Shown: one piece after another, positions 6,966-15,329 of the stretch
Layout of the letters: every line of letters starts with the position of its first letter
How positions within the stretch are numbered: position 1 is the stretch's first letter
NCBI GenBank assembly: GCA_964370675.1
Contig: CAYJKC010000038.1
Coordinates: 1-19,220, forward strand
Length of the DNA: 19,220 bases
From: CAYJAD01 sp964370675
GTDB taxonomy: Bacteria > Desulfobacterota > Desulfovibrionia > Desulfovibrionales > Desulfovibrionaceae
Direction of reading: 5' to 3'
The notes under the pieces: model-generated
What the model saw: only the letters and a program-made list of their open reading frames with translations
Told to the model about the DNA's origin: nothing
Databases searched by the model: none
Translations under genes and position numbers: made by a program

Positions 6966-9900
6966 ATGCATAAGCGTCAAGTACATATGACTACACCTAC
7001 ACCTCAAAGAAATATTTTTTCACTAAATTGTTTACGCTTTGGTCGCGTATGTATTTATTCTATAACAGCATTAATATTATTGATTTTAATACTTTTAGCT
7101 GGAGCTGCAGCTTTTTTATATAAAAATCCAGAAGCTTTATCTAAACATATTGTTACACGACTTAAAGAACATACTGGCATTGAAACAAGTTTTACTTCAG
7201 TGGAGGTTACCTTGCTTCCTTTGCCGGCATTGGCTTTAAGCGGTGTTGTATTAGAATATGAACAAGTTAAGCTTGAAATTGCCTATGCCACAGCACGGCC
7301 GGCAATTTTACCATTGCTTAGAGGTAACTTTGCCATAGGTCACGCATCATTATTGCGTCCAACTGTTTCAGGATCCATTACAAGCAATACATCAAAAGAC
7401 AACGATGAGCCATCACAAGATAATATATTAACTGCTTTACAATCGGCGCCACTAAACATTCCCATACCGTCTGTTTTTTTTGGATGTGACTTTAGTATGT
7501 TAGATGGTCGTATCAATTTAAATTATGGTGATGAGCAATATAAAGTTGAAAATATCCAAGCAGAAATTGATTTTGACCGCAAGGGTAGGGTGGCAGCAAG
7601 CATCAGTCTTGATTCAGCTGAAATTGCGCAAAATAAAAGCATAATGGCACAAGCTAAATCCTTAAATTTTCACATGTCAGGGCTTACACCTCATGGTATG
7701 CTTGACGAATTGATCTTAAATTTAAGTACACAAATTCATGTAGCTGATATATTAGAACAAGCGAAAATATCTTTAGCTTTTAATATGGAAGCTGCTGGTC
7801 CCATTCATGAAGATGCCTTAATCCACATGCTTGATATGCTTAATGGAAAGTTTAGCATCAGTGGCAATCTTATGTGGCATAAGCAGCCTATCCCTCTAGT
7901 TCTTGCGGGGGATTTGCGTGGTCATGGCGATGCATCGGTGGAATTTATAAATACTAATCTCCAATTAGACCAAGACAAACTAACCTTAAATGCCACGTTA
8001 AATAATGTGTTATCAAAAAGCCCTTCTTTAGATGGTCATATTGCCATTGAGCGTCTTAGCCTTACTCAATGGTTTGGTTTTGCAAGAAATTTACCATCTG
8101 GCTTGCAAAAAACCTTGCATGAAATCGGTCCTGGAGAGCTGCAATTTAGTATTGATAAAAAAGGTCTTAAAGTACCTATGATTAGAGCTAGTGCCGTTGG
8201 TGCAAACTTCAAAGGCGATGGCGGTGTGTCTGACTGGAGTAAGGTAGTAGTATATTTAGATCTTATGGGAGATGAAGTGTCATTAGTCAAGGCATTTCCT
8301 GAAACAGAAGGTGTTGAGGTTACTGCACCAGCTTTTCCATACCCTCCGCTTACACCCATACCAGGTAGTCCCGAAGCCATTAATTCAAGCGGTCCAACTA
8401 TAGACTATGACATAAATATTGGCTCAAAAAAAGTTATAACTTGGGACCTTACAGCTAGTGATGTTAGTTTTAGGTGCATACCAGCAGAAAAAGGTACAAA
8501 GGTAAACCCCAAAAACTACCCCAATGCAGTTTTGCTAGATTTTGGCATTGGTAAATTTTATGGCGGGCGTGGTGAGTCTAAAACCATATTGTTTAGAACT
8601 GATGACAATAGATCAGGTTATGACATCACAGCTATTTTGCGCAATGTAGGTGCCAAGGATTCACTAAGCATTTTGGCAGGGCGTGAAGTCATGGGAGGTC
8701 ATATTTCCTTAGATGCTTCAGTTGTATCTTACGGTGCAACCTTAGGGCAATTTTTAATTAACAAATCTGGCGAAGTTTCTATGCGCGTGGATAATGGATT
8801 TTTTACCAGCAAAGAAAAAGTGCGCACTAGCTTTGAGCAATTTAATACTGCCGGAAAATTTGATTCTGCACCGCTAACCAAAAAAATGGTTAAAAGAATG
8901 CCTGAAGTGTTACGCTACAACGGTCAATGGCGGGCAAATTTAAAAAGATCAGACTTATACGCAGAGACCAATTTAAATGGAATACTTACTTTTGTGGGTA
9001 GAACCTATACCGACCTTATTTTAGATAAAGTATCTGGCAAATCTAGTCTAACTCTTAGTCCAGAAATTACTGGCCTTACAAAAGAAATTATTGCTCAAAT
9101 TGATGGCAAAATTTCACTAAATACTGAAAAAAGCACCACTGGCTTGCATAATGCACATATAAGCATACCAGCCCTTGCAGATTTAAATTTTTCCGCATCA
9201 GCAGAGCTTGATTATATGAAGGACACAAAGTGGAGTGCTGATGTAAACGCTCAAACAAAAGAGCTTTCTGCATTACTAGCAGCGTTAAGTAATGATGGTA
9301 TAAGCCCCATTGAGAAAAGTGCCCCTCAAAACTTAAAAATGCAAAGTATTATTAAGGGTAATGCTTCGGGTATAGCTTTTACCAATTTAAAGCTTGAGCT
9401 GGATAATATGTCCGCAAGTGGTAGCATTCACAAATCATCTGATGAAAGACCTCTTTTTGATATAAAACTTAAATGCGGTCTGCTTGACTTAGATAAGCTC
9501 TTTTCAGATTCCAAAACAAAGCCAGAAAAAGAAATTAAAAGCCCTAAGCCTTGGTCTTTGGCTTGGCTTAGAGATTATGATGCTACAGGTCACATAGATA
9601 TTGAATTATTGCGTATTTATAAAAGTAATTCTATTGATGTTCATATTCCCATAGATATGCAAAAAGGTGTATTAAAGTTAAAGCCAGTTATAGCTTCATT
9701 TTATGGTAGTCCGGCGCACATTATCTTTGAGGGTAAAGCGCTAGGTGATGCTTTGCATCTTCAAGGTGGCGCACAGGTGGAAAAAGCTAATATGCTGCAA
9801 TTGAGCAATGACCTTAAATTAGAAACTGCCATAGGCGGCAAGGGCTCGCTGTGGCTTTCTGCGCAAGGTGTTTTAACTCATTCTAAAACCATTTTGCCAC

Positions 9901-10313
9901 TTATGGATGGTACTTGGCGTATTAAGATAGAAAATGGTTTTTTACAAAGTCGTAAACCAGATGGAAGTCTCATAGGTAAACCTACACATATTAGTGAATT
10001 ACAAGATGCAGGACCATTGTCAAATGGTATATTATACAGCAAAAATCTTATCATTAAAGGTCCAGATCTTAATGTAACTGGCAGTGGTAAGGTGGATTTA
10101 GTAAAAGCTAAACTCGATATGAATCTCATAGCCTCGGTTGCAGGCATTGATAATATTAGTGTGCATTATTACGGAGATATTGATAACCCACAACGAGATA
10201 TTCATACTGGTTCGCTTATTGTAGGTGCACTAAGCACTTTTGGCTTAGGAATTTTCGATGTAATTGGTGGTCTTTTTGAAGGTTTATTTAGCTTATTTCG
10301 CACTACCAAGTAA
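6966..10313 (+). CDS. AsmA-family inner-membrane / periplasmic protein
   Basis: A 1115-residue protein with one N-terminal membrane anchor (about residues 28-52, a run of Ile, Leu and Ala) followed by KNPEALSKHIVTRLKEHTG, the usual AsmA start. The long remainder is beta-rich, repetitive and periplasmic by topology. The C-terminal part (GPLSNGILYSKNLIIKGPDL, then GSGKVDLVKAKLDMNL) resembles the AsmA_2 domain, and the protein ends in a hydrophobic FGLGIFDVIGGLFEGLFSLF tail. AsmA-like proteins are related to bridge-like lipid-transfer proteins and affect phospholipid and outer-membrane homeostasis in Gram-negative bacteria. The start is uncertain: MHKRQVH or MTTPTPQ eight codons on, neither with a good ribosome-binding site. 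It is 20 nt upstream of sdaA on the same strand, probably co-transcribed. Confidence 0.88.
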   Translation: MHKRQVHMTTPTPQRNIFSLNCLRFGRVCIYSITALILLILILLAGAAAFLYKNPEALSKHIVTRLKEHTGIETSFTSVEVTLLPLPALALSGVVLEYEQVKLEIAYATARPAILPLLRGNFAIGHASLLRPTVSGSITSNTSKDNDEPSQDNILTALQSAPLNIPIPSVFFGCDFSMLDGRINLNYGDEQYKVENIQAEIDFDRKGRVAASISLDSAEIAQNKSIMAQAKSLNFHMSGLTPHGMLDELILNLSTQIHVADILEQAKISLAFNMEAAGPIHEDALIHMLDMLNGKFSISGNLMWHKQPIPLVLAGDLRGHGDASVEFINTNLQLDQDKLTLNATLNNVLSKSPSLDGHIAIERLSLTQWFGFARNLPSGLQKTLHEIGPGELQFSIDKKGLKVPMIRASAVGANFKGDGGVSDWSKVVVYLDLMGDEVSLVKAFPETEGVEVTAPAFPYPPLTPIPGSPEAINSSGPTIDYDINIGSKKVITWDLTASDVSFRCIPAEKGTKVNPKNYPNAVLLDFGIGKFYGGRGESKTILFRTDDNRSGYDITAILRNVGAKDSLSILAGREVMGGHISLDASVVSYGATLGQFLINKSGEVSMRVDNGFFTSKEKVRTSFEQFNTAGKFDSAPLTKKMVKRMPEVLRYNGQWRANLKRSDLYAETNLNGILTFVGRTYTDLILDKVSGKSSLTLSPEITGLTKEIIAQIDGKISLNTEKSTTGLHNAHISIPALADLNFSASAELDYMKDTKWSADVNAQTKELSALLAALSNDGISPIEKSAPQNLKMQSIIKGNASGIAFTNLKLELDNMSASGSIHKSSDERPLFDIKLKCGLLDLDKLFSDSKTKPEKEIKSPKPWSLAWLRDYDATGHIDIELLRIYKSNSIDVHIPIDMQKGVLKLKPVIASFYGSPAHIIFEGKALGDALHLQGGAQVEKANMLQLSNDLKLETAIGGKGSLWLSAQGVLTHSKTILPLMDGTWRIKIENGFLQSRKPDGSLIGKPTHISELQDAGPLSNGILYSKNLIIKGPDLNVTGSGKVDLVKAKLDMNLIASVAGIDNISVHYYGDIDNPQRDIHTGSLIVGALSTFGLGIFDVIGGLFEGLFSLFRTTK

Positions 10314-10333
10314 CATACAAAAAGGTAAAAATT

Positions 10334-11719
10334 ATGGATAGATTTATTAAAAAAACCTTACCCAATGCTAAGTCCATAGTCACAACTATTTTTGACCTAT
10401 TAAAATGTGGTCCTGGTCCATCTTCATCGCATACCATTGCGCCCATGAAGGCTGCGTATAATTTTTTAGAATATTGTCAGGATTTAAAGCTACAAAATCC
10501 TTCAAGGTTTGTGGTGCATCTTTTTGGATCATTAAGTGCTACCGGCATGGGGCATGGTACACATACTGCCATTATTGCAGGTTTACTTGGGTATGAGCCA
10601 CAAAAATGCCCTCCAGACATTCTTAAAGACATCACGGAAGATAAAACATACACTCAAAAAATTGCCGAGCATGAAATCAAGATTAATTTAAAAGATGTAA
10701 TTTTTGATAAGGCTAATTATGAATTAACCCATGCCAATACTATGATTTTCACTCTGATAGATGAACATGATACTGTGCTGGTTAAAAGAGAATATTATTC
10801 GCTTGGCGGAGGATTTATTACTTGGGAGGGGCAAAAGGAAGAAAAGCGCGGCAAACCAAAGCATAAATATAATTCTATGGCAAAATTGCAAGATATAATT
10901 GCTCAAACCGGACTAAATCTGCATGAAATACTTATAGAAAATGAAATAGCCATAACACGCTTAAATCGCAAACAAATAAATGCTCAATTGGATGAATTAA
11001 TTGAGCTTATGCTACAAAGTGTTGAACGCGGACTTAGTAAGGATGGATTTTTACCAGGTGATTTACAAGTAAGTAGGCATGCAAAAACTCTCTTTGCCAA
11101 GGCGCAAAAATGCACGCGTGAACCTGATAAATCCATCATGCTCTTAAACTCATATGCTTTTGCAGTATCAGAAGAAAATGCTGATGGTGGGGTAATAGTT
11201 ACTGCTCCAACTTGTGGTGCCGCTGGGGTTATTCCTGCTATTTTATATTGCTTAAAACATGACATAAATGTTGGGCATGTGGCCTTGCGTGAAGGATTAT
11301 TAGCCGCTGTAGCCATAGCTTTTTTAGCAAAGCACAATGCTGCCATTGCTGGTGCTGAGGTTGGTTGTCAAGGTGAGATTGGGGTAGCCTCTGCCATGGG
11401 GGCAGCCATGCTTGCCTATATAAATGGGCATGGCATAGACGTGGTTGCTAATGCAGCAGAAATTGCTCTTGAACATCACTTGGGGCTAACTTGTGACCCT
11501 ATTGGTGGGCTTGTGCAAATCCCTTGTATTGAGCGTTGTGCTATTGCAGCCATGAAATCTTATAATGCGTATCTATTATCTATATCACGCCCACCACATA
11601 CCCATAAAGTATCCTTAGATTGTAGCATTAATGCCATGAATGAAATTGGGCGTGAGATGAGTTGTAAATTTAGGGAAACTGCTCAAGGAGGGTTAGCAAC
11701 GTCATATATTAATTGCTAA
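10334..11719 (+). CDS. sdaA: L-serine ammonia-lyase, iron-sulfur dependent, single chain
   Basis: A 461-residue L-serine dehydratase converting serine to pyruvate and ammonia in the cytoplasm, using an oxygen-sensitive [4Fe-4S] cluster. The N-terminal beta domain has CGPGPSSSHT (25-34). The catalytic alpha domain has APTCGAAG (C294), GCQGEIGVASAMGAA, TCDPIGG and QIPCIERC. C345, C387 and C398 have the same spacing (42 and 11) as the cluster ligands known in the Legionella pneumophila enzyme (343, 385, 396). The protein ends exactly in Cys (C461), matching the C-terminal Cys458 'tail-in-mouth' ligand of that enzyme. This is strong support for an intact type 2 enzyme. AAAGG lies 8 nt before the ATG. 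Its stop codon overlaps the hflX stop on the opposite strand. Confidence 0.96.
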   Translation: MDRFIKKTLPNAKSIVTTIFDLLKCGPGPSSSHTIAPMKAAYNFLEYCQDLKLQNPSRFVVHLFGSLSATGMGHGTHTAIIAGLLGYEPQKCPPDILKDITEDKTYTQKIAEHEIKINLKDVIFDKANYELTHANTMIFTLIDEHDTVLVKREYYSLGGGFITWEGQKEEKRGKPKHKYNSMAKLQDIIAQTGLNLHEILIENEIAITRLNRKQINAQLDELIELMLQSVERGLSKDGFLPGDLQVSRHAKTLFAKAQKCTREPDKSIMLLNSYAFAVSEENADGGVIVTAPTCGAAGVIPAILYCLKHDINVGHVALREGLLAAVAIAFLAKHNAAIAGAEVGCQGEIGVASAMGAAMLAYINGHGIDVVANAAEIALEHHLGLTCDPIGGLVQIPCIERCAIAAMKSYNAYLLSISRPPHTHKVSLDCSINAMNEIGREMSCKFRETAQGGLATSYINC

Positions 11720-13341
11720 AAATCAAGCATATTTTCAAGGCATTGTAATAGTTCGGTCAAGCCAGATCCCTTGGTTGCACAAATGGGTATGGCATGTGGA
11801 TATGCTATGCGTAAATTTTCTTGCTCTTCTTCATCTAGCATGTCCCATTTATTTAATGCCAATACTAAGGGTATTTCTGCAAGCCCCATATCACATAAAA
11901 CGTCGTTTACTGAGGCTATTTGTTGTTCAAAAAAAGTGTGTGAAGCATCAACTACATGCAAAAGCACATGAGCTGCTTCTAGTTCTTCAAGGGTTGCTTT
12001 AAATGAATTTTTTAATTCATCCGGCAAGTTACGAATAAAACCTACAGTATCTGCCAAAATGACTTCATGCTCTTTAGGAAAGCGCAAACGGCGCGTGGTG
12101 GGGTCTAATGTGGCAAATAATTTATTTTCTGCAATGACGGCTGATTTAGTTAAGGTATTTAATAATGTAGACTTTCCGGCATTGGTATAACCTACAAGTG
12201 CTATAAGCGGAATGCTTTGACGAGAACGCCTTGCCCGAGTAAAAGCACGCTGTTTTCTTAATCCATCTAAGTCTTTATTTATTTTTGAAATTCTATCTCT
12301 TATGCGCCGTCTATCAGTTTCTAATTTTGTTTCACCTGGTCCGCGCCCCCCAATGCCGCCCATAAGCCTGTCCATGGCTCTATTCTTGCCCACAAGGCGT
12401 GGTTGAGTATATTTTAATTGTGCCATTTCTACTTGCAATTTCCCAGCTCTGCTAACAGCATGTTGAGCAAAAATATCTAAAATTAATTGTGTTCTATCAA
12501 GTACTTTGCGCTCTGTAATATCTGCTAAATTATGTAATTGCACAGGTGATAATTCACCATCAAAAATCAAAACAGAGGCATGGCTTTGTAAAGCTTGAAC
12601 TTCAAGTTCTGCCATCTTGCCGCGCCCCATAATAAACTTAGGATTTAGTTTGCTTACGCGCTGCACCATATTGCCCACTACCAAAAGACCAGCTGTGCGC
12701 GCAAGCTCTGCCAATTCTTCCAAGTGTTGTTCTTGAACTATGCGCGGCGATGTGCCCACAGAAATTAGCATAGCCCTATCACCCTTGGTTGTATCCTTGG
12801 CATGTTCTAGTTCACGCCCAAACTCCTCCTCCAAAGCCTCAGCTATGGAGGTAAAGTCTACTTGGGCTTTGTGCCAAGGGTTGGCATCATGCAGCATGTA
12901 TGGTTTATTCTCAGGATTTGGCGGCAGAAGATGCGCATATTGCCATTGCACAGGCTCACCATGCGGACTCACACTTAACACACATATGGCATCAAGACGC
13001 AAAAACAGCATGTCCATTAAGTCTTCTTCGGAAAGTAAATCTAAACTTAAATGGGTATGCAAAAGGCGCAGACCACGCAAACGACCTGCACCACTACGCC
13101 CTCTGGCTAGGGTAGGAATTAAAATGCTGCTATAATCTCCAACAATTACAAACTCCACTCTACCGCGTCTATCTAGCAAAAGACCAACTTGGCGACCAAT
13201 TACATGCGATAAAGCAGCAAGTTCTTTAGCTTGATCTTGACTAAATGCCTCCTGCCTAGGAAAACGCCTTGCCTTTAGATTACCTAATAGCCTTAAATGA
13301 CTTGGTTTAAGACCCTGTATATTGCCTTCAAGCTTGGCTAT
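11716..13341 (-). CDS. hflX: GTPase HflX, apparently starting at an ATA codon
   Basis: HflX is a ribosome-associated GTPase that can split stalled 70S ribosomes. I extend it to 541 residues. Visible parts, in extended numbering, are the glycine-rich linker GGRGPGETKLE (331-341), G1 GYTNAGKST (384-392), G3 DTVG (431-434) and G4 NKWD (497-500). The first conventional start, TTG at 13179, would remove 54 residues that read as proper protein (xAKLEGNIQGLKPSHLRLL, then KARRFP). In this frame no ATG, GTG, TTG or CTG lies between the upstream in-frame stop at 13369-13371 and that TTG. ATA at 13339-13341 lies 7 nt after GGAG and overlaps the purH TAG as ATAG. Either a rare ATA start is used or a base is wrong. 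The stop overlaps that of convergent sdaA. Confidence 0.9.
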   Translation of the reverse strand: MAKLEGNIQGLKPSHLRLLGNLKARRFPRQEAFSQDQAKELAALSHVIGRQVGLLLDRRGRVEFVIVGDYSSILIPTLARGRSGAGRLRGLRLLHTHLSLDLLSEEDLMDMLFLRLDAICVLSVSPHGEPVQWQYAHLLPPNPENKPYMLHDANPWHKAQVDFTSIAEALEEEFGRELEHAKDTTKGDRAMLISVGTSPRIVQEQHLEELAELARTAGLLVVGNMVQRVSKLNPKFIMGRGKMAELEVQALQSHASVLIFDGELSPVQLHNLADITERKVLDRTQLILDIFAQHAVSRAGKLQVEMAQLKYTQPRLVGKNRAMDRLMGGIGGRGPGETKLETDRRRIRDRISKINKDLDGLRKQRAFTRARRSRQSIPLIALVGYTNAGKSTLLNTLTKSAVIAENKLFATLDPTTRRLRFPKEHEVILADTVGFIRNLPDELKNSFKATLEELEAAHVLLHVVDASHTFFEQQIASVNDVLCDMGLAEIPLVLALNKWDMLDEEEQENLRIAYPHAIPICATKGSGLTELLQCLENMLDF

Positions 13342-13940
13342 GACGCATCTCCATGACCAAGATATGAGCTAACTAATGCATCATAACGTGAAGTAATTTC
13401 AAAAGTTTTTATTGCCATTTTTTGACGAAACTCCAAGCTTACTTGCATTTTATTTTTTCGCATTTCGCTCATGGCTTCACCATAATATTTGCTTGCAGGC
13501 AACACTAAAACACTATTAAAATTCTTTGCTGATGCGCGTAGCATGCAGGGACCGCCAATATCTATTTCTTCAACTGCTTGCAACAGCGAAAGTTTGCGCT
13601 CCACTGCACCTGCAAAGTCATATAAATTAACACAAACAAGATCAAAAGGTTTAATACCCATATCTGCAATACTTTGCATATGTTCAGGGTTATCCTTATC
13701 AGCCAAGATGCCTCCATGCATATGCGGATGCAAAGTTTTCACCCTTCCACCAAGTATTTCTGGAAATCCTGTAACTGAGCTTACTTGAGTTACTGGCAAA
13801 CCTTCAGCCTCTAAAAAAGCACAAGTGCCACCAGTGGAAACTAGCTCCACTCCATGCTCTACCAAGAAAATACCAAATTCCATAAGACCGGTTTTATCTG
13901 TCACCGACAATATGGCGCGCTTAATTGGTAATGAATTCAT
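13338..13940 (-). CDS. purH: IMP cyclohydrolase (PurH N-terminal domain only)
   Basis: A 200-residue protein equal to the MGS-like IMP cyclohydrolase domain of bifunctional PurH, which closes FAICAR to IMP as the last step of purine synthesis. Motifs present are AILSVTDKTGL, STGGT, SVTGFPEILGGRVKTLHP, HGGILAD and EIDIGGPCMLRASAKNF. The AICAR transformylase domain (about 300 residues) is absent and the next gene is hflX, so this is a standalone version, known from some deltaproteobacteria; the transformylase must be elsewhere, perhaps PurP-like or a separate gene. AAGGAG lies 7 nt before the ATG, 27 nt after proA. The TAG stop overlaps the proposed hflX ATA codon. If that A were G, this protein would gain 15 residues before the next stop. 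Confidence 0.93.
   Translation of the reverse strand: MNSLPIKRAILSVTDKTGLMEFGIFLVEHGVELVSTGGTCAFLEAEGLPVTQVSSVTGFPEILGGRVKTLHPHMHGGILADKDNPEHMQSIADMGIKPFDLVCVNLYDFAGAVERKLSLLQAVEEIDIGGPCMLRASAKNFNSVLVLPASKYYGEAMSEMRKNKMQVSLEFRQKMAIKTFEITSRYDALVSSYLGHGDAS
13349..13352 (-). promoter_or_regulatory. Shine-Dalgarno GGAG that points to the hflX ATA start
   Basis: GGAG lies inside the last codons of purH, 7 nt upstream of ATA at 13341. The out-of-frame ATG at 13346-13348 (ATGCGTCAT) directly abuts it and is too close to use. The spacing is what an ordinary start codon would have, which favours initiation at the ATA position over the TTG at 13179. Confidence 0.6.
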
Positions 13941-13967
13941 ATAATTTCTCCTTATGAGATAAAATAG

Positions 13968-15230
13968 CTATAAGCGTACTTGCCCCTGTCCGAAAACTAC
14001 AAACTTAGTAGTGGTTAGTTCTTCTACACCCATGGGACCATAGGAGTGCAATTTAGAAGTAGAAATACCAATTTCTGCACCAAGACCCAGCTGACCGCCA
14101 TCGTTAAAGCGTGTGGAGGCATTAACAGCCGTCATGGAGGCGTCTACCTCACGCATAAACCGCATGGCATGCGCATGGTCATTTGTACAAATTATTTCCG
14201 TATGTTGTGATCCATAACAAGCAATATGGTCAAGAGCTGCATCCATATTTTTAACCACGCAAACCGCTAAAATAAGCGCATGAAATTCATAGCCTAAATC
14301 ATTAACGCTTTGCAGTGTGGCAGTTTTTCCAAGTAAGGGTAGAGAGTTAGCACAAGCCCTAAATTCAACCCCAGCCTGACCTAGTTTTTGACCAAGCATG
14401 GGCAAAAAATCATTAGCTATATCAGCATGCACCAGCACACATTCTAATGCATTGCATACCCCAGGGCGTTGTACTTTTCCATTGTAAACAATTTCAATGG
14501 CTTGCCCAAGATCAGCACTAGAATCAATAAAGGCGTGGCAAACGCCAATATAATGTTTTAAGACTGGCATGGTGGCTTGCTTGGTTACAGAACGCACTAA
14601 AGCCTCTCCTCCACGCGGAATGATAACATCAATATATTCTTCTAAACCACAAAGCAGGGTAATAACGTTTCTATCTGTTGTTTTAATAAGTTGGGCAGCA
14701 TGTCCTGGCAAGTGAGCTTGCATTAAGGCTTCATTTAACAATGTTGCCAAAATTAAGTTAGAATGTAATGCCTCAGAACCACCGCGTAAAATGACAGCAT
14801 TACCAGCTTTAAGGCATAGGATGGCTGCATCAATGGTAACGTTTGGCCTTGATTCGTAAATCATGGCAATAACCCCAAGTGGTATGCGCATGCGCCCAAC
14901 CAATAAACCATTGGGTCTTTGCCATTGTTTTGTCATAGCACCTACTGGATCTGGCAAATTTGCTACATGCTTACAAGCTGCAATCATTTCATTGATGATA
15001 TTATCAGTTAGCATAAGGCGATCCAAGCGAGCTTGGTCCATATTTTTAAGTTTTGCTTCTTGTACATCCTTGGCATTGGCTGCAAATATTTGTTCCCTTT
15101 TTTCATCTAATAATTTCGCAAGTATGCTAAGAGCATTGTTCTTTTTTTCTGGACTTGCTCCCATGAGAATACGTGCAGCCTGTTTAGCTTGCTTACCTAT
15201 ATTTATTATTTCTTGTTCCATATTATCCAT
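13968..15230 (-). CDS. proA: Glutamate-5-semialdehyde dehydrogenase (gamma-glutamyl phosphate reductase)
   Basis: A 420-residue aldehyde-dehydrogenase-fold enzyme reducing gamma-glutamyl phosphate to glutamate semialdehyde with NADPH, the second step of proline synthesis. Seen are PLGVIAMIYESRPNVT, ILRGGSEA, the catalytic cysteine context QRPGVCNALE (C259), and the C-terminal GPMGVEELTTTKFVV. Length and motifs match ProA. I use the ATG of MDNMEQ, with AGAG 7 nt upstream; a TTG five codons earlier and the ATG three codons later are alternatives. It is 99 nt downstream of proB and 27 nt upstream of purH, all on one strand. Confidence 0.95.
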   Translation of the reverse strand: MDNMEQEIINIGKQAKQAARILMGASPEKKNNALSILAKLLDEKREQIFAANAKDVQEAKLKNMDQARLDRLMLTDNIINEMIAACKHVANLPDPVGAMTKQWQRPNGLLVGRMRIPLGVIAMIYESRPNVTIDAAILCLKAGNAVILRGGSEALHSNLILATLLNEALMQAHLPGHAAQLIKTTDRNVITLLCGLEEYIDVIIPRGGEALVRSVTKQATMPVLKHYIGVCHAFIDSSADLGQAIEIVYNGKVQRPGVCNALECVLVHADIANDFLPMLGQKLGQAGVEFRACANSLPLLGKTATLQSVNDLGYEFHALILAVCVVKNMDAALDHIACYGSQHTEIICTNDHAHAMRFMREVDASMTAVNASTRFNDGGQLGLGAEIGISTSKLHSYGPMGVEELTTTKFVVFGQGQVRL

Positions 15231-15329
15231 AAGTACGCTCTGCAATTTTAAGTTTAATTTTTAATGCCTAAGCAAAAAAGCAATATATTTTGTTTATTGT
15301 AAATGTTTATATAATAAAATTTATAAAAG
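15231..15329. other. AT-rich gap between proB and proA
   Basis: This 99-bp gap is the only sizeable one in an otherwise tight six-gene run. It is nearly all A and T and contains no strong terminator. It may hold a secondary promoter for proA, but no hexamer pair is convincing. Confidence 0.35.

Noticed and set aside
8066..8380. Minus-strand open frame inside the asmA-like gene
   Set aside because: Shadow of the long plus-strand gene; low-complexity translation and no initiation signals.
12740..13135. Plus-strand open frame of 131 codons opposite hflX
   Set aside because: It lies entirely antisense to a conserved GTPase gene, has no recognisable domain, and its composition follows from the opposite frame.
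11716..13179. hflX with the TTG start at 13179 as the full gene
   Set aside because: It would drop 54 residues that read as regular protein, with no ribosome-binding site favouring that TTG, while GGAG sits correctly for the ATA further upstream.
14863..15264. Plus-strand open frame of 133 codons opposite proA
   Set aside because: Antisense shadow of a conserved enzyme; no ribosome-binding site or family features.
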